In this document: positions 1 through 8,039 of the stretch, piece after piece | Numbering within the stretch: position 1 is the first letter of the stretch | Layout of the letters: the number at the start of each line of letters is the position of its first letter | Assembly (NCBI GenBank): GCA_902570265.1 | Contig: CACFXF010000020.1 | Coordinates: 1-33,151, forward strand | Reading direction: 5' to 3' | Source: an uncultured Alphaproteobacteria bacterium | Lineage (GTDB): Bacteria; Pseudomonadota; Alphaproteobacteria; Rhodobacterales; Rhodobacteraceae | Length of the DNA: 33,151 nt | Notes under the pieces: generated by a model | Databases searched by the model: none | What the model saw: only the letters and a program-made list of their open reading frames with translations | What the model was told of the DNA's origin: nothing | Made by a program: the position numbers and the translations under genes

Positions 1-432
1 ATAAAACCTTTATGCCCTTTAAATGGACCTAGTCCCTATGAGCTTTACAAAATAGGTGATAGGGGATTAACTGATACTGAATATCCATCCATTTCTTTAC
101 TATCAATTGAATCCCTAAATGAGTTATCAACCAAAATTGGCACTAATTTAGACCCTAGAAGATTTAGAGGTAATTTATGGTTGAGTGGTGGAAAACCATT
201 TGAAGAATTTGATTGGTTGGGTCAGGAAATAATTTTAGGTAGCTCAAAATTAAAAGTTATTGAGCCAATTGAGAGGTGTAATGCCACAAAAGTCAACCCA
301 CTCAGTGGCAAAAAAGATATAGATACCTTAAAAGCTCTAAATACTTATTATGGACACCAGGATTTTGGTGTTTATTGCGAAATTTTGACAGACGGAACAG
401 TTGAAAAAGGTAATCAGCTGATATTTTGCTAG
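1..432 (+). CDS. MOSC domain protein, C-terminal part (gene starts before the window)
   Basis: The frame is open from base 1 to the TAG at 430-432, so the TTG at 181 is internal and the true start lies upstream. The visible 143 residues contain a DPRRFRGNLW stretch and then an ERCNATKVNP segment with the conserved cysteine of MOSC (molybdenum cofactor sulfurase C-terminal) beta-barrels. In this family the cysteine is thought to carry sulfur or take part in Mo-cofactor chemistry. The layout matches the YcbX/mARC-like MOSC type. No substrate can be read from this fragment. It converges on the glutamine synthetase gene with 12 bases between stops. Confidence 0.8.
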   Translation: MKPLCPLNGPSPYELYKIGDRGLTDTEYPSISLLSIESLNELSTKIGTNLDPRRFRGNLWLSGGKPFEEFDWLGQEIILGSSKLKVIEPIERCNATKVNPLSGKKDIDTLKALNTYYGHQDFGVYCEILTDGTVEKGNQLIFC

Positions 433-444
433 CATTAAATTTTT

Positions 445-1752
445 TCAAATATCCATAGTGTTCTCAATTTCCCATGAAGATAAATGATTATTAAATTTAT
501 CCCATTCTTCGTTTTTTAACTTAATAAAAGCTTTTGAAAATTCTGAACCTAACTTATTCTTTAATTCTGAATTCTTTGAAAATTCCCTAATTGCATCAAT
601 CAGATTTAAAGGTAATTTCTCAACTTTATTCTCTGTTATTTTATCAGTATAGATATCATTGTCGTATCTTTTTCCAGGATTTAATTTTTTTTCAATGCCA
701 ATAATTCCTGCCGCAATTATAACTGCTTGAAGTAGATATGGATTAGTAGCTCCATCAGGTAATCTCAACTCAAATCTTCCTGGACCTGGAATTCGCACCA
801 TATGAGTTCTATTATTACCGCTCCAAGTGATTGTGTTTGGGGCCCAAGTTGCGCCAGATTGAGTAATTGGAGCATTAATTCTTTTATAAGAGTTTACAGT
901 AGGATTAGTAATTGCAACCAATGATTTTGCATTTTTCATCAGTCCCCCAAGAAAATTAATTCCATTATCAGATAAGCCAAGATCAGCTTTTTTATTCTCA
1001 AATATATTCTTCTTTCCCACCAAGTCCCAAACCGAGATGTGAGCATGACACCCGTTTCCTGTAAGATTAGAAAAAGGTTTAGGCATAAAGGTTGCTCTCA
1101 ATCCGTGTTTTTCTGCTATTGATTTAACCATAAATTTAAAAAATGAATGTTTATCTGCAGTTGCAAGGGCATCGTCATATTCAAAATTCATTTCGAATTG
1201 GCCATTAGCGTCTTCATGGTCATTTTGATATGGTCCCCATCCTAATTTAAGCATTGAATCACAAATTTCTTTTATTACATCGTATTTTCTCATAACCGCT
1301 TGCTGATCATAACAAGGTTTTTCAGCATTATCATATTCATCCGAAATTGCTGATCCGTCTCTCTTGATAAGAAAAAATTCTGCTTCTATTCCAGTTTTGA
1401 CTCTAAATTTCTTCGTTTTTGCTTCACTTATTAACTTTCTCAACACATTTCTAGGAGCTTGTGAAACCTCGTTGTCTTCCATTATTAAGTCTGATGCTAA
1501 CCAAGCTACGTCAGGTTGCCACGGGAGTTGAATTACACTTTTGGGATCAGGCACAGCCAGCATATCTGGATGGGCAGGTGTCATATCTAACCAAGTTGCA
1601 AAACCAGCAAAACCCGCACCTTCTTTTTCCATTTCGGAGATAACTTGAGCAGGTACTAATTTTGCTCTTTGTGCACCAAAAATGTCAGTGAATGAAATCA
1701 TAAAATATTTTATTTTATTTTTTTTAGCATACTCTTTTAATGATTTTCCCAT
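445..1752 (-). CDS. glnT: Type III glutamine synthetase family (GlnT / gamma-glutamylmethylamide synthetase-like)
   Basis: At 435 residues, this protein reads throughout like the proteobacterial type III glutamate-ammonia ligase family. It has the YFMISFTDIFGAQRAKLVPA N-terminus, the GIEAEFFL metal-binding segment near residue 120, NDHEDANGQFEMNFE near 178, the TGNGCHAHISVWD segment near 235, and an ATP-site region ending in PGPGRFELRLPDGATNPYL. The family uses ATP to join glutamate to ammonia. The same family includes gamma-glutamylmethylamide synthetase (GmaS), which accepts methylamine in the N-methylglutamate pathway. Sequence alone does not separate the two. No mgs/mgd genes lie nearby, but the quaternary-amine genes downstream make a methylamine role conceivable. 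It is a single-gene unit, divergent from selD across about 106 bases. Confidence 0.85.
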   Translation of the reverse strand: MGKSLKEYAKKNKIKYFMISFTDIFGAQRAKLVPAQVISEMEKEGAGFAGFATWLDMTPAHPDMLAVPDPKSVIQLPWQPDVAWLASDLIMEDNEVSQAPRNVLRKLISEAKTKKFRVKTGIEAEFFLIKRDGSAISDEYDNAEKPCYDQQAVMRKYDVIKEICDSMLKLGWGPYQNDHEDANGQFEMNFEYDDALATADKHSFFKFMVKSIAEKHGLRATFMPKPFSNLTGNGCHAHISVWDLVGKKNIFENKKADLGLSDNGINFLGGLMKNAKSLVAITNPTVNSYKRINAPITQSGATWAPNTITWSGNNRTHMVRIPGPGRFELRLPDGATNPYLLQAVIIAAGIIGIEKKLNPGKRYDNDIYTDKITENKVEKLPLNLIDAIREFSKNSELKNKLGSEFSKAFIKLKNEEWDKFNNHLSSWEIENTMDI

Positions 1753-1858
1753 TTTCTATTCTCCATACCCTATTGAACTTTTACTTTATATGAATAACTC
1801 TTAATATCTTAGAATCAAATAACCTACATTAATAATCCATAAAGAACTAAGGTTTTCA

Positions 1859-2860
1859 ATGGCTGAAAAAAAATTAGTATTAATTGGTGGTGGGCATTCA
1901 CACATTTTACTACTGAAAAAATTAGGGATGAAGCCTATAAAAGGATTAAATATTACCTTAATTACACCTGAACCCGAATTAGTTTATACTGGCATGTTGC
2001 CTGCCGCAATTTTAGGTTCTTATAGTTTTGATCAAATCAATATTGATTTAATTAAATTATCAAATTTTGCAAAATGTAGGATTATATTCGAAGCTGTAAA
2101 TAAAATTAATTTAAATAAGAAAGAAATCTATCTGGATGACAGAATACCATTTGGATTCGATATTTTATCTATAGACATTGGTATTAATTACCAACTACCC
2201 AATATTTCTGGTGCAGAAAAATTTTCAATACCAGTTAAGCCTTTTAGTAATTTTATCCATAATTGGAGAAAATTTGTTTCAAATTTAACTATAAAAAAAA
2301 ATATCATTGAATTGTCTATTGTAGGGGCTGGAGCAGCTGGATGTGAGTTAGCATTATGTATAAATCATAAGATTAAATCACTAGGACGAGAACCAAAAAT
2401 ATATTTAATAGATAAAAAAGAAATTGCTGGAAATTTACCAGCAAAGGCAAAAAATAAAATATTAGAACTTCTAAAAGAAAACAAAATTATCCTTAGAAAT
2501 AATATAAATATTTCTTCCATAGCCAAGGGCAAAATTCATATTGAAGATAGCGAAATTATTTCAAGTGATTTGATCTTAAGCGCAGCTGGAGGTAAACCTC
2601 ATAATTGGTTGTCAGAAACAGATTTAAATCTTAAAAATGGCTTTGTTAGTATCAACCAAAGTTTGCAAAGTATTTCACATGACTTTGTTTTTGCTTCTGG
2701 AGATTGTGCTTCAATTATTAATTTTCCAACTCAAAAAGCAGGTGTATTTGCCGTAAGAGCTGCACCATTTCTTTATCAAAATATTCAAAATTATGTTATC
2801 AAAAAAACCATTAAAAAAGTACAATCCTCAGAAAAAATTTTTACAAGCATTAACTATTAG
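1859..2860 (+). CDS. selD: FAD/NAD(P)-dependent oxidoreductase domain of a SelD fusion (N-terminal part, frame-interrupted)
   Basis: This 333-residue frame is a pyridine nucleotide-disulfide/NDH-2-like oxidoreductase. It has LVLIGGGHSHILLLKKL at the N-terminus (FAD dinucleotide fold), SIVGAGAAGCELAL near residue 160 (second nucleotide fold) and DFVFASGDCA near 277. The domain occurs fused in front of selenide-water dikinase in many marine bacteria and cyanobacteria, where it probably supplies reduced selenium. After GVFAVRAAPFLYQNIQNYVIKK the frame runs into an unrelated tail. The expected continuation (PLKKYNPQKKFLQAL) is in the +1 frame. The switch falls at an A7 run (2801-2807). With six A's the two frames would join into a 713-residue protein. 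Family membership is secure. Whether the break is real is not known. Confidence 0.82.
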   Translation: MAEKKLVLIGGGHSHILLLKKLGMKPIKGLNITLITPEPELVYTGMLPAAILGSYSFDQINIDLIKLSNFAKCRIIFEAVNKINLNKKEIYLDDRIPFGFDILSIDIGINYQLPNISGAEKFSIPVKPFSNFIHNWRKFVSNLTIKKNIIELSIVGAGAAGCELALCINHKIKSLGREPKIYLIDKKEIAGNLPAKAKNKILELLKENKIILRNNINISSIAKGKIHIEDSEIISSDLILSAAGGKPHNWLSETDLNLKNGFVSINQSLQSISHDFVFASGDCASIINFPTQKAGVFAVRAAPFLYQNIQNYVIKKTIKKVQSSEKIFTSINY

Positions 2861-4001
2861 CAATAAAAAAGCTTTAATGTTTTGGGGAGATGTTACCCTG
2901 CTGGGTTATATTCCTTGGTTAATTAAAGATTTTGTTGATAGATCATTTATAAAGAAATTTATTGTTAAACATTCTATGAACTCCTCGCTTGTAGAAAAAC
3001 ATATCGAACAAGAACAGGAACTATGTGGAGCATGTGGAGCAAAAGTTGGGAATAAAGTTCTAGAAAGTGCTTTAGAAAAATTGCCCAAAAACGTAAATAA
3101 TATGCTGAATAAAATTGGTGACGATGCAGCAATTGTTTATTTAAATCAAGGAAATCACGTATTCACAACTGATCATTTGAGAAAATTTTGTTCAGACCCA
3201 TGGATTATGTCAAGAATTACTGCAGTGCACGCCCTTGGAGACATATGGGCAATGGGATCAATCCCGTTATTAGTACTAAGCCACATCACGATTCCTGAAT
3301 TATCATTAAATGATCAAAAAAACCATCTTGATGACATTATAGATTCTGCAGATCAGGTTTTTAAAAAAGAAGGTGCTAGTATAATAGGAGGTCATACATC
3401 AAAAGGTAAAGAACTAACAATTGGTTTTACAATCTTAGGACATACTAATAAAAACCCAATTACCTTAAATGGAGCTCAGGATGGCGATTATATCATTCTT
3501 ACTAAACCTTTAGGCACAGGTATTATTTTAGCTGGAGAAATGCAGGGTTTAGCAAAAGGTTTATGGATTAAGAATGCACATGACTGGATGATGAAATCTC
3601 AAGGTTTAATTTCGAAATTTTTAACCAACAAAGTTAATTCAATGACAGATGTAACTGGATTTGGTTTATATGGTCATTTGAAAAATATATGTAAGTCTTC
3701 AAATGTCTCAGCAGTTTTGAGCATAGACGAAATTCCAATTCTTGAAGGTGCTTTGGATTTATCTTTAAAGGGAGTGAGATCAACAATATTTGAAGATAAC
3801 CTTCGTCAAGCTAATACTGACCAGATAAACTCAGATAATAAAAAATGGCCATTATTATTTGATCCTCAGACTTCTGGAGGATTATTAGCTTCAGTTCCGA
3901 AAAAACATATAGAAGAAGTTCAAAGTAAACTTAAAATCTTAGGTCTATCTAATTCTGTAATAGGAAAATTTGTTAAGGGTGGTACTACAATATCTTATTA
4001 G
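2793..4001 (+). CDS. selD: Selenide, water dikinase SelD (C-terminal part of a frame-interrupted fusion)
   Basis: SelD makes selenophosphate from selenide and ATP, the donor for selenocysteine and 2-selenouridine. This frame has ELCGACGAKVG, in which C81 and K84 match the catalytic Cys and Lys (spacing CxxK). It also has the IGDDAAIVYL and TTDHLRKFCSDPWIMSRI ATP/Mg segments, GGHTSKGKELTIGFTILG, MTDVTGFGLYGHL and FDPQTSGGLLA, all typical of SelD. The catalytic position is Cys, not selenocysteine. The first ~75 residues are the linker normally joining the FAD domain to SelD. An ATG at 2793 could allow separate translation, but no ribosome-binding site stands out, so the native product is probably the fusion. 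Its end overlaps the convergent selU gene by 17 bases. Confidence 0.87.
   Translation: MLSKKPLKKYNPQKKFLQALTISNKKALMFWGDVTLLGYIPWLIKDFVDRSFIKKFIVKHSMNSSLVEKHIEQEQELCGACGAKVGNKVLESALEKLPKNVNNMLNKIGDDAAIVYLNQGNHVFTTDHLRKFCSDPWIMSRITAVHALGDIWAMGSIPLLVLSHITIPELSLNDQKNHLDDIIDSADQVFKKEGASIIGGHTSKGKELTIGFTILGHTNKNPITLNGAQDGDYIILTKPLGTGIILAGEMQGLAKGLWIKNAHDWMMKSQGLISKFLTNKVNSMTDVTGFGLYGHLKNICKSSNVSAVLSIDEIPILEGALDLSLKGVRSTIFEDNLRQANTDQINSDNKKWPLLFDPQTSGGLLASVPKKHIEEVQSKLKILGLSNSVIGKFVKGGTTISY
2801..2807 (+). other. Frame break in selD at an A7 tract
   Basis: Seven A's separate the oxidoreductase frame (codons ATC AAA AAA ACC) from the SelD frame (AAA CCA TTA AAA). Removing one A gives VIKKPLKKYNPQKKF, the linker expected in SelD fusions. 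Possible causes are a sequencing or assembly error, a true +1 mutation, or slippage of RNA polymerase or ribosome on the tract. Confidence 0.75.
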
Positions 4002-4788
4002 CATTTTCTAAAATTAAATTAGCTATTTCAGCGACATTTTTTTTTATATTAGGATCTAGGTGTATTTCTTGGATCTTGGATGTTTCTCTATAGTTTGTTG
4101 AATTTTTATATTTAGGGTCATAATGTATTTCGATTAAACCTTTAGCGAGTGTGAAAAAATCTCTTTTTTCTATTAAATTTCTCCAACTATTAATAATTTC
4201 ACTTCTATGGAATTCTTTTAATAAATCGATTTTATTCAATAGCTTATTGGTATCGTTATATAATTCAGGATATTGAGTTGATAAAAATTTAGCTCGTAAA
4301 TCATTCTCAGAAGTAAGCTCAAAATGTGGTGAATATTTCATTTTTTTCCATAATGCAGGTGGAATTTTTAAATAACCTATTTTACTAGACTCAGACTCTA
4401 TAAAAATTGGGAGTTGTTTATTAAAATATTTTAATAAATGGTGTATTCTACCTTCGAATTTCTTTTGAGAAGGTTGTCCGTTAGGTTGTGATCCAAAAAT
4501 TGAACCTTTATGATTTGCCAATTTTTCTAAATCAATCACTTGAGCACCTAATTTGCTTAATTGATCAAGCATTAATGTTTTTCCTGTTCCAGTATATCCA
4601 GAAATTATAAAAATATTTTGAAATAATTCATCTTCATATAGATTTTTTACTACATTTTTTCTGTAGGATTTATATCCACCTTCTAAAATATTTATATCCC
4701 ATCCTATTTCATGTAAAACAATTCCTAGTGACTTTGATCTTTGACCCCCTCTCCAACAATAAATTAAAGCTTTCCAATTATTTTTTTT
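3985..4788 (-). CDS. mnmH: tRNA 2-selenouridine synthase SelU/MnmH, C-terminal part (frame-interrupted)
   Basis: SelU replaces sulfur by selenium at the wobble 2-thiouridine of certain tRNAs, using selenophosphate. This part carries the rhodanese active-site segment IYCWRGGQRSKS with the catalytic Cys, then GYTGTGKT (P-loop), IDLEKLANHKGS and FGSQPNGQPSQKKFE, all SelU hallmarks. The same frame is open upstream to 4908, but the residues encoded there are a shadow of the N-terminal part. The real continuation starts at the A9 tract (4789-4781 on this strand). If eight A's were present, the whole gene would read as a single 351-residue protein, the normal family length. It converges on and overlaps selD, the gene that supplies its selenophosphate. 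Confidence 0.82.
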   Translation of the reverse strand, partial: KKNNWKALIYCWRGGQRSKSLGIVLHEIGWDINILEGGYKSYRKNVVKNLYEDELFQNIFIISGYTGTGKTLMLDQLSKLGAQVIDLEKLANHKGSIFGSQPNGQPSQKKFEGRIHHLLKYFNKQLPIFIESESSKIGYLKIPPALWKKMKYSPHFELTSENDLRAKFLSTQYPELYNDTNKLLNKIDLLKEFHRSEIINSWRNLIEKRDFFTLAKGLIEIHYDPKYKNSTNYRETSKIQEIHLDPNIKKNVAEIANLILENANKIL

Positions 4789-5041
4789 TATTTGAAAGCA
4801 GTCCATCCAAGTGCTTAGATATATTTTCTGATATATATTTTGCTCCAATTTTTTTAGCTTCGAATTGGCTTTGTTGTGTATACATTTTTCCAACAACTTC
4901 TCTTTCAAAATCAGACAATACTGGAAGATTTACTGAGTTAGGAATATGATCTTCATTATATTCTGTAGGTGATCTTACATCAATTATTGTGTCAAAATTG
5001 ACTTTACTGATGTTTTCAAATTTACAATTTTTTAATTCCAT
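4778..5041 (-). CDS. mnmH: tRNA 2-selenouridine synthase SelU/MnmH, N-terminal rhodanese part (frame-interrupted)
   Basis: This short frame encodes the first half of the SelU rhodanese domain: FDTIIDVRSPTEYNEDHIPN, then SVNLPVLSDFEREVVGKMYT and QQSQFEAKKIGAKYIS, a recognisable SelU start. It stops within the A9 tract (AAT AAA AAA AAA TAA), just before the catalytic-Cys segment, which continues in another frame. I chose the ATG at 5041. A TTG two codons upstream (5047) is also possible. No good ribosome-binding site is seen. As the DNA stands, this piece lacks the catalytic cysteine and P-loop and would not be active by itself. About 75 bases separate it from the divergent short-chain dehydrogenase gene. 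Confidence 0.8.
   Translation of the reverse strand: MELKNCKFENISKVNFDTIIDVRSPTEYNEDHIPNSVNLPVLSDFEREVVGKMYTQQSQFEAKKIGAKYISENISKHLDGLLSNKKK
4781..4789 (-). other. Frame break in selU at an A9 tract
   Basis: On the coding strand nine A's lie between LLSN and NNWKALIYCW. Eight A's would restore one reading frame (LLSNKKNNWKALIYCW). This is the second selenium gene in a row with one A too many in a homopolymer. Confidence 0.75.
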
Positions 5042-5115
5042 TTTCAAAAAAAATACTGAATCAGTGAAATTTATTATGATTTACACTATGATATATAAAA
5101 ATTAAAACTGATAAT

Positions 5116-5883
5116 ATGAATATATTAAACCAAAAGATTGTTTTTATCTCTGGTTCTAGATCAGGGATCGGTAGATCTACAGCCATACTCATGGCAAAAA
5201 AAGGTGCTCGTCTTTTACTACATTGTAGGAAAAAGGGCGATACTCTTGATCTAATAGAGGAAATAAAACAATATGGGGGGCAAGCAAAAGAGATATCTGG
5301 TGATCTATCAAAACTTTCAAACATTACTAAATTAGCTAAATCAATTACTGAGGTTTGGGGAGGAGTAGATATTATGATTAATAATGCTGCAACTATTTCA
5401 CCAATGTCGATGTTAGGAAATTTGGACATAATTGAATTAGAAAAATCAATGAATGTAAATTTAACCGCTCAATTAGCATTAGTTTCTGAGTTATGGACAA
5501 TACTATCCAACTCTAAGGCCAGGATTATAAATATACTGTCGGGAGCTTCAAAAAATCCAAGGAAAGGTTGGTCCATTTATTGTACTAGTAAAGCTGCATT
5601 TCATATGCTTACGAAACAGATTAATTTAGAAGGAAAGGAAGAAGGTATTAAATGTTTTGGTTTTTCTCCTGGTCTTGTCAGAACAAATATGCAGATAGAA
5701 ATTAGAAAATCTAAAATCAATGAAATTTCATTTTTACCTGAGAATAATTTGATTGATCCTATTGAACCTGCAAAATGTATTTTATCAATTGCCTCTGGTG
5801 AATTTGATAATTTTGATGGAGATTTTATGGATATAAGAGATAAAATATTTAATAAAATTATATCTCATAACCTTTTTAACTAA
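5116..5883 (+). CDS. Short-chain dehydrogenase/reductase (SDR)
   Basis: This 255-residue protein is a classical SDR with an NAD(P)-binding GSRSGIGRS motif at residues 12-20, NNAA near 92, a catalytic Ser in ILSGASKNP and the YCTSK (YxxxK) pair near residue 155. An Arg/Lys-rich segment after the second strand (LLHCRKKGD) suggests NADP(H) preference. After the catalytic motif it has the usual PGLVRTNM element. The substrate cannot be read from the sequence. The next gene, an NADP-dependent reductase, follows on the same strand after 16 bases, so the two are probably co-transcribed and may act on related carbonyl compounds. Confidence 0.85.
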   Translation: MNILNQKIVFISGSRSGIGRSTAILMAKKGARLLLHCRKKGDTLDLIEEIKQYGGQAKEISGDLSKLSNITKLAKSITEVWGGVDIMINNAATISPMSMLGNLDIIELEKSMNVNLTAQLALVSELWTILSNSKARIINILSGASKNPRKGWSIYCTSKAAFHMLTKQINLEGKEEGIKCFGFSPGLVRTNMQIEIRKSKINEISFLPENNLIDPIEPAKCILSIASGEFDNFDGDFMDIRDKIFNKIISHNLFN

Positions 5884-5899
5884 ATAGTGGAAAAAAGTA

Positions 5900-6922
5900 A
5901 TGCAAATTGAAAAAGTAATATTAGCTAAAAGACCTATTGGTGAACCTACATTTGATAATTTTAATCTTGAAATTTTTAATTTCTCTGAGATTAAAACTGG
6001 AGAAATTTTTGTAAAAGTAAAATGGCTTTCATTAGATCCCTATATGCGAGGTAGAATGGATAGTGCTAAGTCTTATGCTTCACCTGTAGAAATTGGTGAA
6101 GCCATGGAAGGTGAATGTATAGGAGAAATAATAGATACCAAGAATGAAAAATTTGAAGTTGGTGAATTAGTTATAGGAAAATTTGGTTGGGTTTCACATG
6201 CCGTTTCAAATGGTTATGGATTAAGAAAGTTAGAGAGAACAAATATTCCAGAACAATATTTTTTAGGTGTTTTGGGAATGCCGGGTCATACTGCATGGAC
6301 TGGGTTGAATAAAATAGCAAATGCAAAAAAAGAGGAAACCTTGGTAATCTCTGCAGCTTCTGGTGCGGTGGGAAGTTTGGCAGGACAGCTTGCCAAAAAA
6401 AAGGGGTTGAAAGTTCTTGGTATTGCTGGAAGTGATGAGAAATGTTCGTATGTAACTAATGAATTAGGATTTGATGCTTGTATTAACCACAATAAAATTA
6501 AAGATAATATGGAATTTAGAAATTTAATTAAATCATATTGTCCTTATGGGGTTGATATTTATTTTGAAAATGTGGCTGGAAAAACACTAGAAGCGATAAT
6601 TCCGAATATGAATGATTTTGGTCGGATTGCTGTTTGTGGTATGATTTCTTGGTATTCTGGAAAAGGCATTAATGAAGCAATGGCTCTTCCAAAATTATGG
6701 CGAACAATTTTAGTTAAAAGATTAAAAGTTAATGGATTTATTATTTTTGATCACAAAGAAACATATCCCCAATTTATAGAAGAAGTAACACCTTTTATTC
6801 AAAAGCAGCAAATAATTTATAAGGAAGACATAAGGATTGGCTTGTCTAATGCTCCATCAGCGTTCATTGATTTATTAAATGGCCGTAATTTTGGGAAAAT
6901 GTTAGTAAAAGTAGGAGACTGA
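5900..6922 (+). CDS. NADP-dependent oxidoreductase, MDR superfamily (alkenal/one or curcumin reductase-like)
   Basis: This 340-residue zinc-free medium-chain reductase has WLSLDPYMRGRMDSAKSY near residue 45, GEAMEGECIGEI near 70, the LGMPGHTAWTGL segment and the nucleotide-binding SAASGAVGSLAGQLAKKKG near 150. It also has YFENVAGKTLEAIIPNMN and a GRNFGKMLVKV C-terminus. These are typical of the leukotriene B4 12-hydroxydehydrogenase/CurA/YncB group, which reduces the C=C bond of alpha,beta-unsaturated ketones and aldehydes with NADPH. It is probably cytosolic. It likely forms an operon with the SDR upstream and ends 3 bases before the end of the convergent luciferase-like gene. Confidence 0.86.
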   Translation: MQIEKVILAKRPIGEPTFDNFNLEIFNFSEIKTGEIFVKVKWLSLDPYMRGRMDSAKSYASPVEIGEAMEGECIGEIIDTKNEKFEVGELVIGKFGWVSHAVSNGYGLRKLERTNIPEQYFLGVLGMPGHTAWTGLNKIANAKKEETLVISAASGAVGSLAGQLAKKKGLKVLGIAGSDEKCSYVTNELGFDACINHNKIKDNMEFRNLIKSYCPYGVDIYFENVAGKTLEAIIPNMNDFGRIAVCGMISWYSGKGINEAMALPKLWRTILVKRLKVNGFIIFDHKETYPQFIEEVTPFIQKQQIIYKEDIRIGLSNAPSAFIDLLNGRNFGKMLVKVGD

Positions 6923-6925
6923 TTT

Positions 6926-7963
6926 TTAAGCAAACTCTGGCATTACTTCTTCGATAAATAATTTTAAGGATTTTTTTTGTTCTTTATGTCCTAAACCCAT
7001 GCTTGCATAATAAATGAATTCATCGACACCTAAATTTTGATATAATTTAAGCTTTTCAATAATTTCTTCAGGTGTGCCAAATAAAAGGTTTTTTGTAAGC
7101 ATATTTGGGTCATACTGTTCTCTACCCTCTAATTCATTTAATGGAATTTGTTTTGTAAATCCATTTTCAACATCACCAAGATTTTTGAATAAATTTTCGA
7201 ATTGTCCTAATACAGTTCTAATTGAATTCAGAGCTTTCCGCTTGTCTGAATCATTAGTATATACTGCTGCATGCCGCATCATTGCAAATATAGGTTTAAA
7301 ACTTGATTTATGGTTTGCAATGGCATCATCTAATTGTTTTTTATAGAGTTCTGCTTCTGAAAATGGTCTAGTTAGTGGCCATGACATAACATTACATTTA
7401 TTTTTTATGGCATAATCATAAGTAATTGGTGAACGTGCTGCCACCCAAACTGGTGGATGAGGTTTTTGTACTGGTTTAGGGCAAGAAGTTGAAGAAGGAA
7501 ATTCCCAGAACTCCCCTTTATGCTCTACATCTCCAGACCATAATTGTTTTAATAATGGTAGCATTTCTTGCATATAACGCCAGCCATCTTGTTGTTTGAC
7601 ATTTGGTTTCATTCTATCAAATTCTCTCTGATAAGCGCCTGATCCAATTCCAAACTCTAAACGACCGCCACTAATCAAATCTGTAAAAGCTGCTTCTCCA
7701 GCAAGATTTATAGGGTGCCAATATGCAGCGTTTACTACTGCGGTACCAAGTCTAATTTTTTCTGTATGACTAGCCCACCAAGTTAATATTTGAAAAGGAT
7801 TTGGGGCTATAGTCATTTCTATAGCGTGGTGTTCAGCTGCCCAAACAATGTTGAACCCACCTTGATCGGCCATTTTAACCATTTCAAGGGTATGGTTCTT
7901 AACATTTTCCATATCAACGCTATTATCCATGCGTTCTAAATTTACAGCTAATTGGAATTTCAT
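6926..7963 (-). CDS. LLM-class flavin-dependent monooxygenase (luciferase-like)
   Basis: At 345 residues this is a bacterial-luciferase-like TIM barrel: MKFQLAVNLERMD at the start, WAAEHHAIEMTIAPNP near residue 41 (paired His typical of LuxA-like proteins), LGTAVVNAAYWHPINLAGE, SGGRLEFGIGSGAYQREFDRM near 105 and a HPPVWVAARSP segment. Such enzymes oxidise a small substrate with FMNH2 and O2 and depend on a separate flavin reductase. A flavin-reductase domain is encoded in the same operon (8667-10760), so the two probably form a two-component monooxygenase. The sequence is closer to the LuxA/alkanal type than to RutA. A G-rich Shine-Dalgarno site precedes the ATG. This is the last gene of the five-gene minus-strand operon. 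Confidence 0.88.
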   Translation of the reverse strand: MKFQLAVNLERMDNSVDMENVKNHTLEMVKMADQGGFNIVWAAEHHAIEMTIAPNPFQILTWWASHTEKIRLGTAVVNAAYWHPINLAGEAAFTDLISGGRLEFGIGSGAYQREFDRMKPNVKQQDGWRYMQEMLPLLKQLWSGDVEHKGEFWEFPSSTSCPKPVQKPHPPVWVAARSPITYDYAIKNKCNVMSWPLTRPFSEAELYKKQLDDAIANHKSSFKPIFAMMRHAAVYTNDSDKRKALNSIRTVLGQFENLFKNLGDVENGFTKQIPLNELEGREQYDPNMLTKNLLFGTPEEIIEKLKLYQNLGVDEFIYYASMGLGHKEQKKSLKLFIEEVMPEFA

Positions 7964-8039
7964 TAAATATTTCCCCCAAAAAATTTGAAATTCTATTTCA
8001 TGGTATAATATTAAACTAATTGTGCAATCGGTTTTTTTA

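Noticed and set aside
181-432. Complete 83-residue gene starting at the TTG at 181
   Set aside because: The frame is open to the window edge and the upstream residues continue the MOSC family pattern, so the gene is truncated by the window.
3010-3060. Possible selenocysteine-containing SelD with UGA recoding explaining the frame problem
   Set aside because: The catalytic position is an ordinary Cys codon (ELCGACGAK) and the break is a one-base shift at an A7 tract, not an in-frame TGA.
5061-5429. 122-residue minus-strand ORF opposite the SDR gene
   Set aside because: It is the antisense shadow of the SDR, which shows all family motifs. The minus-strand product looks like no protein family and has no ribosome-binding site.
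6926-7963. RutA (pyrimidine monooxygenase) as the name of the luciferase-like gene
   Set aside because: The N-terminus and AEHH region follow LuxA/alkanal-type proteins and not RutA. Only the class of enzyme is shared.
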